A stretch of DNA of 25,639 bases. Source: CAZRIZ01 sp964600285. Its GTDB lineage: Bacteria; Patescibacteriota; Saccharimonadia; Saccharimonadales; Saccharimonadaceae. The notes beneath the pieces are model-generated. The model was given only the letters and a program-made list of their open reading frames with translations, searched no databases and was not told the origin of the DNA. The translations under genes and the position numbers were made by a program. The stretch spans positions 1-25,639 of the forward strand of contig CAZRIZ010000012.1 in assembly GCA_964600285.1 (NCBI GenBank). Direction: 5' to 3'. Of the stretch, positions 15,279 through 22,773 are shown piece by piece. Numbering within the stretch: position 1 is the stretch's first letter; each line of letters starts with the position of its first letter.

Positions 15279-15335
15279 ATGAGCCAAGCGACAGATTATG
15301 TGGTCTCCTATCCCACATGGGGTCAACATGATTAG
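15279..15335 (+). CDS. Possible 18-residue leader peptide ahead of small membrane gene 3
   Basis: ATG 15279 opens the frame MSQATDYVVSYPTWGQHD and ends at TAG 15333-15335. It has the strong ribosome binding site of the transcript (AGGGAGGG at 15262-15269) and lies 49 bases past the -10, exactly as the start of gene 2 does. It overlaps the start of the next ORF by 8 bases (ATGATTAG), which suggests translational coupling. The alternative is that it is the original N-terminus of gene 3 separated by a frameshift. Confidence 0.5.
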   Translation: MSQATDYVVSYPTWGQHD

Positions 15336-15753
15336 TATAGGGATTGTTCTAATGTCTTTGCTTTTGACCGCAGTAGCAACACTCACTACAACATGGCTAT
15401 GCCTTAACCTGAGTGCAGCCATTGCGTATCTCACACAACCCGTTACTAATAGCCTGAGGCGTCGTATGAGACTATACTTCGCCATTGCCGTTCTCATTGT
15501 GGTGCTAATAAGCTTCGTCTTGGCGCCACATTGGCTCCAACTTCAAGACATCACTGGCACCATTATACTGTTATGGTGTATATATGGAGGCATTCTAGCA
15601 ACTCTCATGATCATGTGGCGTATGTCCATGGTTGGAACGCTAAAAGACAGGCCGAGGGTAATCAAAAGAGGTGTAACCTTGTATACCCTACTGTTGCTCG
15701 TGGGAGCAGTTGTGGCTGTTATCTATGCACTACAGCGAGCATCGCATAACTGA
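15328..15753 (+). CDS. Four-TM membrane protein 3 of the cassette
   Basis: 141 aa from ATG 15328 (MISIGIVLM). About four hydrophobic segments: IVLMSLLLTAVATLTTTWLC, LYFAIAVLIVVLISFVLAP, a segment around IILLWCIYGGILATLMIMW, and TLYTLLLLVGAVVAVIYAL, with basic loops (NSLRRRMR, KDRPRVIKR). No family recognised. This start has no Shine-Dalgarno of its own; an ATG ten codons upstream (15298) is in frame but also lacks one. The nearby AGGGAGGG serves the overlapping 18-residue frame, so initiation is probably by coupling. Confidence 0.65.
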   Translation: MISIGIVLMSLLLTAVATLTTTWLCLNLSAAIAYLTQPVTNSLRRRMRLYFAIAVLIVVLISFVLAPHWLQLQDITGTIILLWCIYGGILATLMIMWRMSMVGTLKDRPRVIKRGVTLYTLLLLVGAVVAVIYALQRASHN

Positions 15754-15763
15754 CTCCACCCAC

Positions 15764-15792
15764 AAACCATCGTAGCTTACGATGGTTTTTTA
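15764..15792 (+). terminator. Terminator of small membrane gene 3
   Basis: Stem AACCATCGTA / TACGATGGTT (15765-15774 with 15778-15787), 3-nt loop, then a T-rich tract TTTTTTATT. Confidence 0.85.
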
Positions 15793-15813
15793 TTGACTAT
15801 TTATTATTTCTAA

Positions 15814-15840
15814 TTAGCACTCTTGACACGTGAGTGCTAA
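15814..15840 (+). promoter_or_regulatory. CIRCE element (HrcA operator)
   Basis: TTAGCACTC (15814-15822), 9-nt spacer, GAGTGCTAA (15832-15840): a perfect match to the CIRCE consensus bound by the heat-shock repressor HrcA. It covers the -35 box of the hsp20 promoter. Confidence 0.95.
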
Positions 15841-15851
15841 CTCGTTACAAT
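15823..15851 (+). promoter_or_regulatory. Promoter of hsp20, overlapped by CIRCE
   Basis: TTGACA (15823-15828) within the CIRCE spacer, 17-nt spacing, TACAAT (15846-15851). The start point would be about 15858, at the foot of the hairpin TATCGGG / CCCGATA (15857-15863 with 15871-15877) that opens the mRNA. Confidence 0.85.
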
Positions 15852-15895
15852 GGATATATCGGGAAACTAACCCGATAGAATACAAGGAGGCATCT

Positions 15896-16324
15896 ATGAA
15901 TAAATTAGTTCGCATTGATCCGTTTGAGGAAATAAATGCATTAACCAGTCGTTTTTTCGACGATAATTGGATGACACAATCCAAGTTAACCAGCGTCCCC
16001 ACGACCGATATCTACACAAAGAATGGCGATTTAATCGTCGAGACCCATTTGCCAAACTTTACCGAAAAAGACGTAGATGTCGAAGTCGATAACGACGTCT
16101 TGGTAATCCAAGCCGAAAGAAAGGAACGAGAGGACGACAAAGATAAAAAGTATGTCATGCGCGAAAGCAGTACTAGCTTTTATCGTCGAATGCAACTCCC
16201 AGAACGGGCAGACAAAGAAAAAATTGATGCCGATATGAAAAATGGCGTACTAAAAGTCACTATTCCTATGACACCATTGCCAGAGCCTAAGAAAGTAAAA
16301 ATACTAGGTAAAGGCAAAGAATAG
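15896..16324 (+). CDS. Small heat-shock protein, Hsp20/alpha-crystallin family
   Basis: 142 aa. ATP-independent holdase that binds unfolding proteins. The alpha-crystallin domain covers about residues 35-130, from VPTTDIYTKNGDLIVETHLPNF through VEVDNDVLVIQAERK to the signature DADMKNGVLKVTIPM, with a short C-terminal tail carrying KVKILGKGKE (an I-x-L-like end). The N-terminus (RIDPFEEINALTSRFFDD) is typical of bacterial class A proteins. AAGGAGG lies 5 bases before ATG 15896; a GTG at 15830 in the same frame falls inside CIRCE, upstream of the transcription start, and cannot be used. Regulation by HrcA is inferred from the operator. Confidence 0.96.
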   Translation: MNKLVRIDPFEEINALTSRFFDDNWMTQSKLTSVPTTDIYTKNGDLIVETHLPNFTEKDVDVEVDNDVLVIQAERKEREDDKDKKYVMRESSTSFYRRMQLPERADKEKIDADMKNGVLKVTIPMTPLPEPKKVKILGKGKE

Positions 16325-16344
16325 TCATATCCACCAAGCCTACA

Positions 16345-16376
16345 CTAAAGTACCGTCCCGCTGGGCGGTACTTTAG
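16345..16376 (+). terminator. Hairpin after hsp20, probable terminator
   Basis: CTAAAGTACCG-T-CCC / GGG-CGGTACTTTAG (16345-16359 with 16363-16376), 3-nt loop and one bulge. The only T-run is within the 3' arm, so termination may be inefficient. Confidence 0.55.
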
Positions 16377-16413
16377 GCTGTTGGGGGTAAATTAGCTTTT
16401 TTATGCTTTGGTG

Positions 16414-16419
16414 TATAAT
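16414..16419 (+). promoter_or_regulatory. Possible -10 box for the YbhN/MprF-like gene
   Basis: TATAAT at 16414-16419, 72 bases before the ATG. No good -35 at 16-18 nt, so confidence is limited. Confidence 0.4.
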
Positions 16420-16491
16420 AAGGCGTGGACTTAAAAATCACTTCTAATATTAATTTACTCTAATCTCAAGGATACTAATCTACAATTTGAC

Positions 16492-17526
16492 ATGTGGCAA
16501 AGACTTAAAAAAAATAAAGTTAGCTTAATAACAATATCTATCGTTTCAGTTGTTTTGGTGGCGGTCATGACCAGCATAGAGGGTGTCGACAAAATGTGGA
16601 GCGCCTTAAAGAGCGCCAACCCTTTCTGGCTACTAGTTGCCATTATTAGCCTCTTGGCATCGTGGTTTGCCGAAATTTATATCACTCACGTACTAATTAT
16701 AAAAACAGCCAAAAAAAATCAGACCCTAAAGAGCACTATAAATCTTGGTATTATTGGCAAAATATTTGACCATCTCACGCCATTCTCATCTGGTGGCGAG
16801 CCAGCACAGGTTTATAAATTATCTCAAGAAGGAGTTCCTATTGGTCGCGGCACTTCACTAACAATGATTAGGACGGTTATTTACCAATTCGTGTCTGTTA
16901 TAATCTCCTCGATTCTAATACTGATTGGCTTTAACTACTTCTATGAAAAAATAAATAATTTTAGTTTCTTAATTATTATCGGGCTAGTCGCTAATATTAG
17001 CGTCGGTTTATTAATGTTCATGGCCACTGTCCTACCAGACCTATCACGCAAAGTAGTAGTTGTGCTAATTAATTTTCTATGCCGAATACGCGTCATAAAA
17101 GATCGCAAAAAAAGACTCGCTCGAGTAGACCAACTAATAAAGGACTTTTCCGAAGGACCTAAAAAACTTGGTAAAGACAAGTCAACCATAGCTAAGCTTG
17201 TAGGATTGACCGTTCTCCAATTACTCTTTTATTACATCGTACCCTTCTTTGTCTTTTTGGGCTTAGGATCTGGAAACTTGAGTCAGCTTCTACCATCCGT
17301 TACGGCCGCAGTTTGTGTCGGGTTAATATCATCTTACGTACCACTACCAGGCGGTACCGTCGGAGCCGAAGGAGCTTTCTTCTTATTCTTCTCAATCATT
17401 TATCCAGACACAGCCGTCGGCATGGCAGTCTTAATTTGGCGTTTCATCACTTTCTATTTACAAATCATCATTGGCTCGTTCGTGGTGGTCGGCGACAATA
17501 GCAAAAAAGTTATTACCAACAGCTAA
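16492..17526 (+). CDS. YbhN/UPF0104-type membrane protein (MprF flippase-domain family)
   Basis: 344 aa, seven to nine hydrophobic segments. Members of the lysylphosphatidylglycerol synthase TM-domain family (also called AglD2/YbhN) are linked to lipid flipping or glycolipid handling in the membrane; the domain alone has no aminoacyl transferase. Visible signatures: DHLTPFSSGGEPAQVYKLSQ near residue 98 and SSYVPLPGGTVGAEGAFFLFF near residue 285, plus a cytoplasmic basic loop around residues 195-230. No C-terminal synthase domain is present, so lysine transfer is not expected. The ATG has no Shine-Dalgarno at normal spacing (AAGGA is 20 bases away). Converges with the CAP gene with a 15-base gap and no terminator visible. 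Confidence 0.85.
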   Translation: MWQRLKKNKVSLITISIVSVVLVAVMTSIEGVDKMWSALKSANPFWLLVAIISLLASWFAEIYITHVLIIKTAKKNQTLKSTINLGIIGKIFDHLTPFSSGGEPAQVYKLSQEGVPIGRGTSLTMIRTVIYQFVSVIISSILILIGFNYFYEKINNFSFLIIIGLVANISVGLLMFMATVLPDLSRKVVVVLINFLCRIRVIKDRKKRLARVDQLIKDFSEGPKKLGKDKSTIAKLVGLTVLQLLFYYIVPFFVFLGLGSGNLSQLLPSVTAAVCVGLISSYVPLPGGTVGAEGAFFLFFSIIYPDTAVGMAVLIWRFITFYLQIIIGSFVVVGDNSKKVITNS

Positions 17527-17541
17527 AATCACCTTGCGCAT

Positions 17542-18195
17542 CTAACCAAGTTGAGGACGATAAGCCGACTTTAGTTTAGGACGAACCATTAACCATATAG
17601 CCGAAACCATTCCCACACTCAGAACCACTACTAGAGAGCGATTTTCTACTCGCGTCACAGCTCCCAGCACCGCTGGCAAAGACTGTGGTTGGCCATATAT
17701 CGCCACCGTTAAGTGAACTCTCTCTCCATTTAATATTCCACTAGCTGAAGCAAACCCCACGTGAGAAAAACCTTTATCGAGCATCGCTTCGCGGTGGCTA
17801 GGTGATTCCATCCATGCTTCAACTATTGAGCTAGATTCGTAATAGTTTTTGGCTAAATTCTCACCAACGCTTACGTACGCATAGTCGGAATCCTGTACAA
17901 AACTCCACGGTGTTTTGCCAGACGGCGAATTGTGTGACCAATATTGCCCCTCAAACATATCTTCAAGTTTTGCTTGAGCGGCCTTGGTTAATTTTTCATT
18001 AACCTCTAGTATAGGCGCCTTCGCTTCATCCCGCATATCGTTAGTTTCTCTCAACAACCCTTCTAAAATTAGATCGTGGCTGTAAGACGAAGCCGCTACG
18101 GTTCCACTAGGCGAGTCTACTAATCCATATCCGATACACGATATGACAACCAAAAAAAACAAGTATTTTTTTATTAGTCTGAAGTGGCGTTTCAT
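17542..18195 (-). CDS. Secreted or membrane-tethered CAP/SCP-domain protein (YkwD-like)
   Basis: 217 aa. N-terminal signal sequence or anchor (YLFFLVVISCIGYGL) with cleavage possible after VAAS. The CAP domain covers about residues 42-165: LLRETNDMRDEAKAPIL, YWSHNSPSGKTPWSFV, VGENLAKNYYES, EAWMESPSHREAML and a beta-strand HVGFASASG. The His and Glu residues expected in the cleft are present. A second hydrophobic stretch (SLVVVLSVGMVSAIWLMV) with RPK after it anchors the C-terminus. Family roles are extracellular; exact substrate unknown. The start is preceded by A-rich sequence, with no Shine-Dalgarno. Transcribed in the same direction as the large surface protein, but after a strong terminator. 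Confidence 0.88.
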   Translation of the reverse strand: MKRHFRLIKKYLFFLVVISCIGYGLVDSPSGTVAASSYSHDLILEGLLRETNDMRDEAKAPILEVNEKLTKAAQAKLEDMFEGQYWSHNSPSGKTPWSFVQDSDYAYVSVGENLAKNYYESSSIVEAWMESPSHREAMLDKGFSHVGFASASGILNGERVHLTVAIYGQPQSLPAVLGAVTRVENRSLVVVLSVGMVSAIWLMVRPKLKSAYRPQLG

Positions 18196-18256
18196 ATTTT
18201 TTTGTTTTTGTATTTTTTTATTTTTACAATACTATGCCTTCATATTACACCAACTT

Positions 18257-18298
18257 CAAAAAAAACACGAGCTTTTACTACGAATTGCTCGTGTTTTT
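18257..18298 (-). terminator. Rho-independent terminator of the surface-protein gene
   Basis: Stem AAAAACACGAGC / GCTCGTGTTTTT (18261-18272 with 18287-18298), 14-nt loop, followed on the minus strand by a run of about eight T. It ends the gene whose stop is at 18320 and separates it from the CAP gene. Confidence 0.85.
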
Positions 18299-18319
18299 CG
18301 TTAATTAATTCTAGTAGTC

Positions 18320-20428
18320 CTATGCGTATTGATTATATTGCTGACTATACCGAGCCTGCATCTTAGTTACCGATAATATGACCGCCTGAACAACAGCTAT
18401 AATCGCAACAAGCCAAGTCCAAGAATTGACCAAACCCATTGACATTGTAAAATCTTCAACCGCAAACAGAAGAAGTACAGCTCCTACTATCGGCATTAAT
18501 GACAGAGCTCGAACAACGTTCTGTTGACGACTCTCTCCGCGACCCATTCCAAATAACACAGCCGAACCTACCAACGCAACGCCTAGCGTCAAAAGCACAT
18601 TGACAAGTGACCATGATTGGCCGCTAGTTACCGTCCTGGCAGACAAAACCTCGCCACCACCGTCATTGGTTATCGCCTCGGCTACATCCATATTATCCTG
18701 ATTTTGCGCGACAACCGCGCTTTCCCGAGCCCCTAGCTCAACAGCAGAAACAACTGTTCCAGATGATGATGGACCAGAAGGACGAGAGAAGGTAGTTCCT
18801 CTAGCTAAAGGAGTTGCCTCTGGATTCTGCTCATCGGATCCGCCACCTTGACTGCTAGTTGCGTCGTCGTCATCGCCACCTTCTCCGTCAACTACCGGAT
18901 TTTCTGGGCTAGGAGTTATCTCCTCCTCGGTATTATCTACGGTAAAATGACTCTTTTTAGTCTGAGACATATTACCAGCCTTATCAGTTGCATTGTAGCG
19001 AATTGTGTAAGATCCGTCTTCCAAGTTGTCAGGGGCTGGGCATGTTAATTTATACTCATTTTCACCCTGTGGGACGAGGACGGTGCAGCTTTTAATAAGT
19101 TTATCAGCACCATCATAAAGGTTAGCGGTCACTATATTGAGGGCAAAGTTGTCTTTAGAACTGACACTGTATTCTGATGGGTTGTATGACCCCTCGTCTG
19201 GAGCGATCAACTCAATTTCTGGGCGAGTTTTATCGTATATTACAGTTATCACATCCTCTGTTGGTTGAGACCAATGACCATCAGCATTTCTAGTAGCCAC
19301 CCGATAAGTATATTCACCTTCGCCATTAGCTCCAAAGCGCTTTGTCACATCGGAGTTAAGATGTGCATGATCCCATGGAGCTCCTAGGAAGTGGTCAAAT
19401 GAATTCTCCGGCGTAGTGATAATAATCTTTTCCTGCACGGGCACAAAATTGTTTGTCCAGCTCAGTTTTAAAGTTTTCGTAGAATCTTTAACTATGTAGG
19501 CATTTGGCGCAAGTTGAGTTAGCTTGTCACCGTCAAGATACTCCAACTTCAAACCTGTCGGAGATATTGGATGTTCGTCAACAGCCGGCTTCAGATCCAC
19601 CGTAAAGCTTCGTGGAACAGTCGGCTCGCTCCAATACTTACCCTCTCGATCATCCTTGTGTCGAGCGCGAGCCTGCCAATAATATGTGCCATTTGGCAAT
19701 TCAACGTTGAGGTAGGAAGATTGACCGCCGTAGGCTGTTGATACCCACGGAGCAACTTCAAGCTCTTCTAGTGATTTAGCATAGCGAATCTCGTTTCGGT
19801 CGTCCTGCCTTCTGCTCATCTGTAGGTTCAAATGAATCTGACCTTCTTTCTTAGAACCACCACCTGGAGCTTTTGTAATAATCGCCCCGTCATCTGGAGA
19901 ATGATAAACTGGTGTTTCGTGTAGTGGGGTGCAGTCAACAGGACTGCTTGTATAAGTTAAAGTCTTATCATAGATATGTAGGGTATCGTAACTTATGATT
20001 TTTTTACCCCAAAGAACAACATCTGTTTCAGTGGTATAGCCACCAACGACTCGAGCCGTAGCCTCAACCGCATCCAGAATCTCTTTTTCAGTGTTTATAG
20101 TTAGCACGTCAACATCGTTTTCCGATAAAGTATGCTTCTTTATTCCATATTTACTCGTCTTATAAATCACCTCTGCGTGCCATTTGCTAACACCAGTTTT
20201 CACACCAGGAAGATCTGCTTGGCGAGTCGTTAACGTTAAGACGGCTTTGCCATCAACGCAGGTCGCCTCTGCCACAAATGGGGTTCCACTTGCCTCTACA
20301 AATTTAGCCGACGCCACAACGCCATACACTAAACTTGCCGCAAAAATAAATAATACAGCAGTCATGGCTGGTTTATGTTTCCATAAAGCCACCCTACTAC
20401 GATTGATGTTTTTAATTCGCAATCCCAT
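18320..20428 (-). CDS. Large surface protein with Ig-like/FN3-like domains and C-terminal TM bundle
   Basis: 702 aa. A basic N-terminus and signal anchor (residues about 21-42), an extracellular part of about 560 residues, and three C-terminal hydrophobic segments (about 607-626, 638-656, 669-689). In the extracellular part, residues about 170-280 look like a fibronectin type III-like fold (VYHSPDDGAIITK, LPNGTYYWQARARHKDDREGKYWSEP, SFTVD), with a second such unit to about 395, and then a bacterial Ig-like domain (about 398-505, with PEIELIAPDEGSY and LEDGSYTIRYNATDKAGN). A Gly/Asp/Ser/Pro linker (about 510-565) follows. A cell-surface adhesin or envelope role in host contact is an inference from layout. 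GGAGTG lies before the ATG; the last residues are Gln/Tyr-rich. Confidence 0.8.
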   Translation of the reverse strand: MGLRIKNINRSRVALWKHKPAMTAVLFIFAASLVYGVVASAKFVEASGTPFVAEATCVDGKAVLTLTTRQADLPGVKTGVSKWHAEVIYKTSKYGIKKHTLSENDVDVLTINTEKEILDAVEATARVVGGYTTETDVVLWGKKIISYDTLHIYDKTLTYTSSPVDCTPLHETPVYHSPDDGAIITKAPGGGSKKEGQIHLNLQMSRRQDDRNEIRYAKSLEELEVAPWVSTAYGGQSSYLNVELPNGTYYWQARARHKDDREGKYWSEPTVPRSFTVDLKPAVDEHPISPTGLKLEYLDGDKLTQLAPNAYIVKDSTKTLKLSWTNNFVPVQEKIIITTPENSFDHFLGAPWDHAHLNSDVTKRFGANGEGEYTYRVATRNADGHWSQPTEDVITVIYDKTRPEIELIAPDEGSYNPSEYSVSSKDNFALNIVTANLYDGADKLIKSCTVLVPQGENEYKLTCPAPDNLEDGSYTIRYNATDKAGNMSQTKKSHFTVDNTEEEITPSPENPVVDGEGGDDDDATSSQGGGSDEQNPEATPLARGTTFSRPSGPSSSGTVVSAVELGARESAVVAQNQDNMDVAEAITNDGGGEVLSARTVTSGQSWSLVNVLLTLGVALVGSAVLFGMGRGESRQQNVVRALSLMPIVGAVLLLFAVEDFTMSMGLVNSWTWLVAIIAVVQAVILSVTKMQARYSQQYNQYA

Positions 20429-20480
20429 GCTTCACTCCAGTTCCTCGCCTCGCAGACGATTAGCTATGATTAATGCCTAA

Positions 20481-20489
20481 ATTATACCA
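20481..20489 (-). promoter_or_regulatory. Extended -10 promoter of the surface-protein gene
   Basis: TGGTATAAT on the minus strand (20489-20481); the -35 region is not recognisable. The expected leader is about 45 bases. Confidence 0.55.
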
Positions 20490-20575
20490 CGCCGAGTCAT
20501 ATTAAGCACTACTATTTTACTTCATCAAAACAGACCCGTTTTACTGATTTTAAGTAATAGTTGCCTATCCAGTAC

Positions 20576-20604
20576 TTGAGCCTTAACTAACGAGCGACTA
20601 TAAT
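20576..20604 (+). promoter_or_regulatory. Promoter of the VanY-type gene (leaderless)
   Basis: TTGAGC (20576-20581), 17-nt spacer, TATAAT (20599-20604). Only six bases separate the -10 from the ATG at 20611, so transcription should start at the start codon. Confidence 0.7.
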
Positions 20605-20610
20605 CTAATT

Positions 20611-21411
20611 ATGATTAAAACATCTAAGCTAAAAACAGCCACCGTGATTGCACTGTTGGCTTTGGTGACCGTGATAGCATTAGTGTTAATTTCGAAGCAA
20701 CAGCAAGCTGAAGCGCCACAAACACCCGAGTCTGATGTTATGGTTGACGAAAAGCCAGCGCCACCAGTCGTCAAGTTGATTCGTCTGCCAAACGCCGAAC
20801 CAGTGACGCCGATAGATGGCGATTATTCAGCGGAAGACCACCTGTGGAAGTTGGTTAACAAGCAGTCGCCATTGGGAAATAATGATTACCGACCAGCAGA
20901 GTTGCAACTAATCACACCAAGCTGGACGGCGAAATCAAACGATGAGCGCTCGGTGAGCGCGGTGATGACACCCGATTTAATGACAATGCTTGCCGATGCC
21001 AAATTGGCCAGGCACGACTTAATGGTTGGTAGTGGCTATCGTTCGTATGCTTTGCAAAACAGTTACTATAGTAGTTACGTTAGAGCGAATGGCGAGGCTC
21101 AAGCTAATCAGGTTAGTGCCAAACCAGGGCAAAGCGAGCACCAAACTGGGCTAGCAGTTGACTTAGCTTACCAGAATCAGAATTGTTATCTAAAGCGTTG
21201 CTTTGCTGATACCGCAGCTGGCAAATGGCTAGCTGAGCACGCCCACGAGTACGGGTTTATCCTGCGCTATCCACTCGGTAAAGAAACAATCACCGGCTAC
21301 ATTTATGAGCCGTGGCATTTTCGCTATCTAGGTAAAGAACTGGCAACAGCAGTCCACCAATCAGGCTTGACCTACGAAGAAGCACAAACCTACATTAATT
21401 CACCAGAATAA
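20611..21411 (+). CDS. VanY/LdcB-type D-alanyl-D-alanine carboxypeptidase
   Basis: 266 aa. An N-terminal membrane anchor (residues about 10-28), a Pro/Glu-rich linker, then a peptidase M15 (VanY) domain over about residues 75-255. The zinc-site motifs are present: SEHQTGLAVDL (His and Asp) and EPWHFRYLG (catalytic Glu and third His), together with SGYRSYALQNSYY. It trims the stem peptide of peptidoglycan outside the cell. It could cut D,D or L,D bonds; the fold alone does not decide. No Shine-Dalgarno; the promoter position implies a leaderless mRNA. It converges with the CapA-type gene with an 11-base gap and no terminator seen. Confidence 0.92.
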   Translation: MIKTSKLKTATVIALLALVTVIALVLISKQQQAEAPQTPESDVMVDEKPAPPVVKLIRLPNAEPVTPIDGDYSAEDHLWKLVNKQSPLGNNDYRPAELQLITPSWTAKSNDERSVSAVMTPDLMTMLADAKLARHDLMVGSGYRSYALQNSYYSSYVRANGEAQANQVSAKPGQSEHQTGLAVDLAYQNQNCYLKRCFADTAAGKWLAEHAHEYGFILRYPLGKETITGYIYEPWHFRYLGKELATAVHQSGLTYEEAQTYINSPE

Positions 21412-21422
21412 TTTAGTTAATT

Positions 21423-22607
21423 TTACGGCGTGACCTTAACCTGATCGCCAATAGTTCGGCGAACAAAATCAGTCCGATTGGCAAGAGAAGTGCCCATTTT
21501 GGTAGTTTGGGCTTCGGCATTAGCTAACGGCAAAAGCTCCAAATTATGGCGTGCTAATAAGCGATTGGCCGCCCTATCGGCAGCTGGCCAGTCATAGCTC
21601 ATAAAAGTGGCGGTAAAACTCGGCTCGGTCACTGTAACACTACCGTCCTTTTTGGTGATAGTAAACTTGGCGACACCACCAGTCAACTGATTGTGATAGA
21701 GTTGGCTAGAAAGCAAATTACCGAGCGAATACCAAACCAAGGTGCGATGACCGTCGGGATTAGTCAGCCAATCAACTTTTTGCAAGACATGTGGACCAGT
21801 CCCAATAATAACATCAACACCTAAATTATTAAGCAGCTTGGCATAATTTAGTTGATCTTGATTTACAGTAGCAGAATCTTCTGTCCCCCAATGCATCGAG
21901 ACAATAACAACATCAGCATTTTGGCGAGCGGTTGTTGCTAGATTATTAAACAGCGGTTGATTGCGATATAGGTTTAAGTGCGGCGCACCAAATTTAACAT
22001 TGCTATAGTCAGCAAAAGCCAAAAAAGCGACCTTAATACCATTCTTGGTAAAGTAACTAACTTGATTCTGCTCCTCAGCATTTCGATTAGCTCCAGACTT
22101 AGCTAAAATTGGTAATTTATCCCACACATTAAGCGTCGCATTGAGTGCATTTACTCCTCTATCACCAATGTGGTTGGATGCCAAATTAATCAAGTTACAG
22201 CCACCAGCCTCAACAGCGTCACGAGCAAACTCAGTAGGCGCATTAAAGCTTGGATAACCCGAAATCTTAAAATCTGCACCTGAAACTAGAGTTTCAGGAT
22301 TACAAAAAACAACATCAGCAGCCATCAAATCATGCACTTGAGCATAATAAGGCTTAAAGTCATAGCCGTCGGCAGTCTTGGCTTGCTGGTTAATAGTATC
22401 GTGCGCCAGCAGATCACCAGTCGCGCTAAACGTTAAGGTCGGTATCGGATCGGGCTTGGGTGTTGGCGTGGTCGTTTGAGCGGTTTCCGGTGTCGCTTCA
22501 GGCGCCTCAGGTGTAGTGCGCAATTGGCCGTAAGCCACCAATGCGCCAACCAAAACTAAGCTAGCGATAACAATTTTAGCTATGCTCTTCGTTCGGTGAG
22601 GTTTCAT
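21423..22607 (-). CDS. CapA-type metallophosphatase-fold protein
   Basis: 394 aa. N-terminal anchor (residues about 11-27), a Pro/Thr/Glu-rich linker (about 30-55), then the CapA/PgsA domain related to calcineurin-like phosphoesterases. Motifs: FSATGDLLAHDTIN (GD site), VVFCNPETLVSG (N-x-E), NLASNHIGDRG (NH site), VVIVSMHWGTED (MHWG), DVIIGTGPHVLQ (GxGPH) and VWYSLGNLLSS (YSLGN). Family members act in poly-gamma-glutamate or capsule export; in organisms without capBC the role is unclear, and no such partner is in the window. The Ala/Asn-rich C-terminal part is normal for the family. AAGG is two bases before the ATG, a weak site. Confidence 0.9.
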   Translation of the reverse strand: MKPHRTKSIAKIVIASLVLVGALVAYGQLRTTPEAPEATPETAQTTTPTPKPDPIPTLTFSATGDLLAHDTINQQAKTADGYDFKPYYAQVHDLMAADVVFCNPETLVSGADFKISGYPSFNAPTEFARDAVEAGGCNLINLASNHIGDRGVNALNATLNVWDKLPILAKSGANRNAEEQNQVSYFTKNGIKVAFLAFADYSNVKFGAPHLNLYRNQPLFNNLATTARQNADVVIVSMHWGTEDSATVNQDQLNYAKLLNNLGVDVIIGTGPHVLQKVDWLTNPDGHRTLVWYSLGNLLSSQLYHNQLTGGVAKFTITKKDGSVTVTEPSFTATFMSYDWPAADRAANRLLARHNLELLPLANAEAQTTKMGTSLANRTDFVRRTIGDQVKVTP

Positions 22608-22674
22608 GACCTTAGTTTAGCAAATCCCAGACAATTTTTCAGGTTATATTTGTAAATTGAGTTTTCATACAGCA

Positions 22675-22773
22675 CTACGCTCTACTTTTGCGTCGATTGC
22701 CGTCTTTATAAAGCATTTGATGGTCGTCGGCAACAGTTTTACCACCCTTGCTCCACGATGCAATTTGGTCGAC
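22675..22773 (-). pseudogene. C-terminal remnant of an HNH endonuclease
   Basis: Minus-strand frame from 22773 to the TAG at 22677-22675 reads VDQIASWSKGGKT (then VADDHQMLYKDGNRRKSRA). This matches the end of HNH nucleases of the kind found in DUF262-type and stand-alone proteins, VDHIxPWSKGGKT...NxQMLCKxCNRRKS. The His is now Gln and both zinc cysteines are lost (Tyr, Gly-side Asp). No start or N-terminal half is present; a stop (22776-22774) closes the frame upstream. It overlaps the end of the restriction gene in another frame. Confidence 0.6.

Noticed and set aside
15830..15895. N-terminal extension of Hsp20 from GTG 15830
   Set aside because: The GTG lies in CIRCE and upstream of the transcription start; ATG 15896 has AAGGAGG and matches family N-termini.
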